DNA of 7,846 nt. It comes from Ignavibacteria bacterium UBA6688. Lineage in GTDB: Bacteria; Bacteroidota; Ignavibacteria; UBA10030. The DNA is taken from the NCBI GenBank assembly GCA_002454845.1, contig DKJQ01000091.1:1-7846 (forward strand), in the 5' to 3' direction. The notes beneath the pieces were generated by a model, which saw only the letters and a program-made list of their open reading frames with translations, did no database searches and was not told where the DNA came from. This document shows positions 7,022 through 7,846 of the stretch, piece by piece. The position numbers and the translations under genes are program-made. Position 1 is the stretch's first letter. Each line of letters starts with the position of its first letter.

Positions 7022-7720
7022 ATGGCCAAGAAACGCATCACGCAGCCGATCACGCTCCTTCTTGCCGACGACCATCCGATCGTTCGTGAGGGGATCAAGT
7101 TTGCCCTTGCCGCCAACCGTACCATCCGGGTGATCGGCGAGGCCTCGAACGGCAGGGAGGCCGTCGCACTGGCCAGAAAGCTCCAACCCGATGTGGTCCT
7201 CATGGATATCCAAATGCCGGAAATGAGCGGGCTGGAGGCAACCAAGCTGGTGGTGAAGTTCGTCCCAAGGACGAAGATTCTCGCCCTGACGACACACGAC
7301 AACAGGGAGTACATCGTCAATATGACCAAGTTGGGCGCGAAGGGGTACGTCTTCAAAGATACCCCCCCTTCGGAGCTGGTGAAAGCCATTGAAACGGTTT
7401 GTTCCGGCGGCGTGTACTACAGTCCCGGGGCGGGCCAGGTGCTGATGGAAGAATTGCAGCCTGGCAAGCACTCCGCCAAAAACCCGTTGTCGGAACTCTC
7501 CACCCGCGAGGTGGAAGTGTTGAGGCTCATCGTCAGTGGCGTGACAACGAAAGACATTGCAGAACGACTCACGGTTTCTCTCCGGACCGTCCACGCCCAC
7601 AAGGAGCATATCACCAAGAAACTCGGAGTCGCGAATATCGCCGGTCTGACGAAGATCGCCCTCCGGGAAGGGATTATTACACTTGATGATATCACGAGGA
7701 AGAGTCGATCAGATTCCTGA
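7022..7720 (+). CDS. NarL/LuxR-family response regulator (receiver plus HTH)
   Basis: This 232-residue transcription factor is the probable cognate partner of the preceding kinase. The receiver domain (about 10-125) has the acidic pair Asp16-Asp17, phospho-acceptor Asp62 in MDIQMPEMSG, Thr90 and the conserved Lys112 in YVFKD. A short linker leads to a LuxR/GerE-type helix-turn-helix (about 157-218) starting LSTREVEVL, with a recognition-helix region SLRTVHAHKEHITKKLG (186-202). HisKA_3 kinases are typically paired with this regulator class, which supports a working pair. Phosphorylation should promote dimerisation and DNA binding. The start at 7022 is 10 bases after the kinase stop and has a good SD, and the length is normal for the family. 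All key residues are present, so it should be functional. Its target promoters cannot be read from the window; its own operon and the AAA+/vWA genes upstream are candidates. Confidence 0.97.
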   Translation: MAKKRITQPITLLLADDHPIVREGIKFALAANRTIRVIGEASNGREAVALARKLQPDVVLMDIQMPEMSGLEATKLVVKFVPRTKILALTTHDNREYIVNMTKLGAKGYVFKDTPPSELVKAIETVCSGGVYYSPGAGQVLMEELQPGKHSAKNPLSELSTREVEVLRLIVSGVTTKDIAERLTVSLRTVHAHKEHITKKLGVANIAGLTKIALREGIITLDDITRKSRSDS

Positions 7721-7765
7721 TCTCCCACATTCCCCCCTCCATCCCCTCGCTCGATTTTGCCCCGA

Positions 7766-7790
7766 ATGCGGCATAAGCCGCATCTTTTTC
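7766..7790 (+). terminator. Intrinsic (Rho-independent) terminator of the two-component operon
   Basis: A perfect 7-bp stem (ATGCGGC 7766-7772, GCCGCAT 7777-7783) with an ATAA loop is followed by CTTTTTC (five T at 7785-7789). It lies 45 bases after the regulator stop codon and should end the transcript on this strand. The T run is modest, but stem and position are convincing. Confidence 0.82.
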
Positions 7791-7846
7791 GTCCATGTGA
7801 CAACCTGTCATTGGTAGAAATACGTACGAAGGCATAGGTAATTCTG

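Noticed and set aside
7811..7846. Bacteroidota-type promoter (TTG at 7811, TAATTCTG at 7839)
   Set aside because: The spacing of about 25 bp is too long for the -33/-7 arrangement and the -7 element has a mismatch.

Overview
The window carries four complete genes, all on the + strand, in two adjacent blocks. No mobile element, CRISPR array, tRNA or rRNA was seen. By eye the DNA is moderately GC-rich. A double-propeller histidine kinase next to a chelatase-like AAA+/vWA pair would fit Bacteroidota/Ignavibacteria-type, Acidobacteriota or related Gram-negative lineages. Clear Shine-Dalgarno sequences precede the genes, which argues against a typical Bacteroidia genome, where SD sites are mostly absent. 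The phylum is an inference and stays open.

Block 1 (about 1-2750) is an AAA+ ATPase of the magnesium-chelatase-I/MoxR-like group (66-1574), followed 72 bp later by a von Willebrand factor A (vWA) protein with an intact metal-binding MIDAS site (1647-2750). Together they resemble the I and D subunits of chelatases without any catalytic H subunit. In this kind of pair the ATPase ring and the vWA protein are expected to form a remodelling or metal-loading complex. The substrate is unknown.

Block 2 (2893-7720) is a two-component system. The 1372-residue sensor kinase has a signal peptide, about fourteen Reg_prop beta-propeller repeats, a Y_Y_Y-type domain, one membrane segment, three cytoplasmic PAS domains and a HisKA_3/HATPase_c core. 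Ten bases after its stop codon comes a 232-residue NarL/LuxR-type response regulator, whose SD overlaps the kinase stop. A strong intrinsic terminator (7766-7790) closes the block.

A 142-bp C-rich gap holding a 9-bp direct repeat separates the blocks. No hairpin terminator was seen there, so read-through from block 1 is possible. The likely picture is that an extracytoplasmic ligand is read by the propellers, combined with cytoplasmic PAS signals, and passed through the kinase to the DNA-binding regulator. Whether the regulator controls the AAA+/vWA pair cannot be decided from the sequence. After the terminator the last 56 bases contain no gene, only a small dyad.
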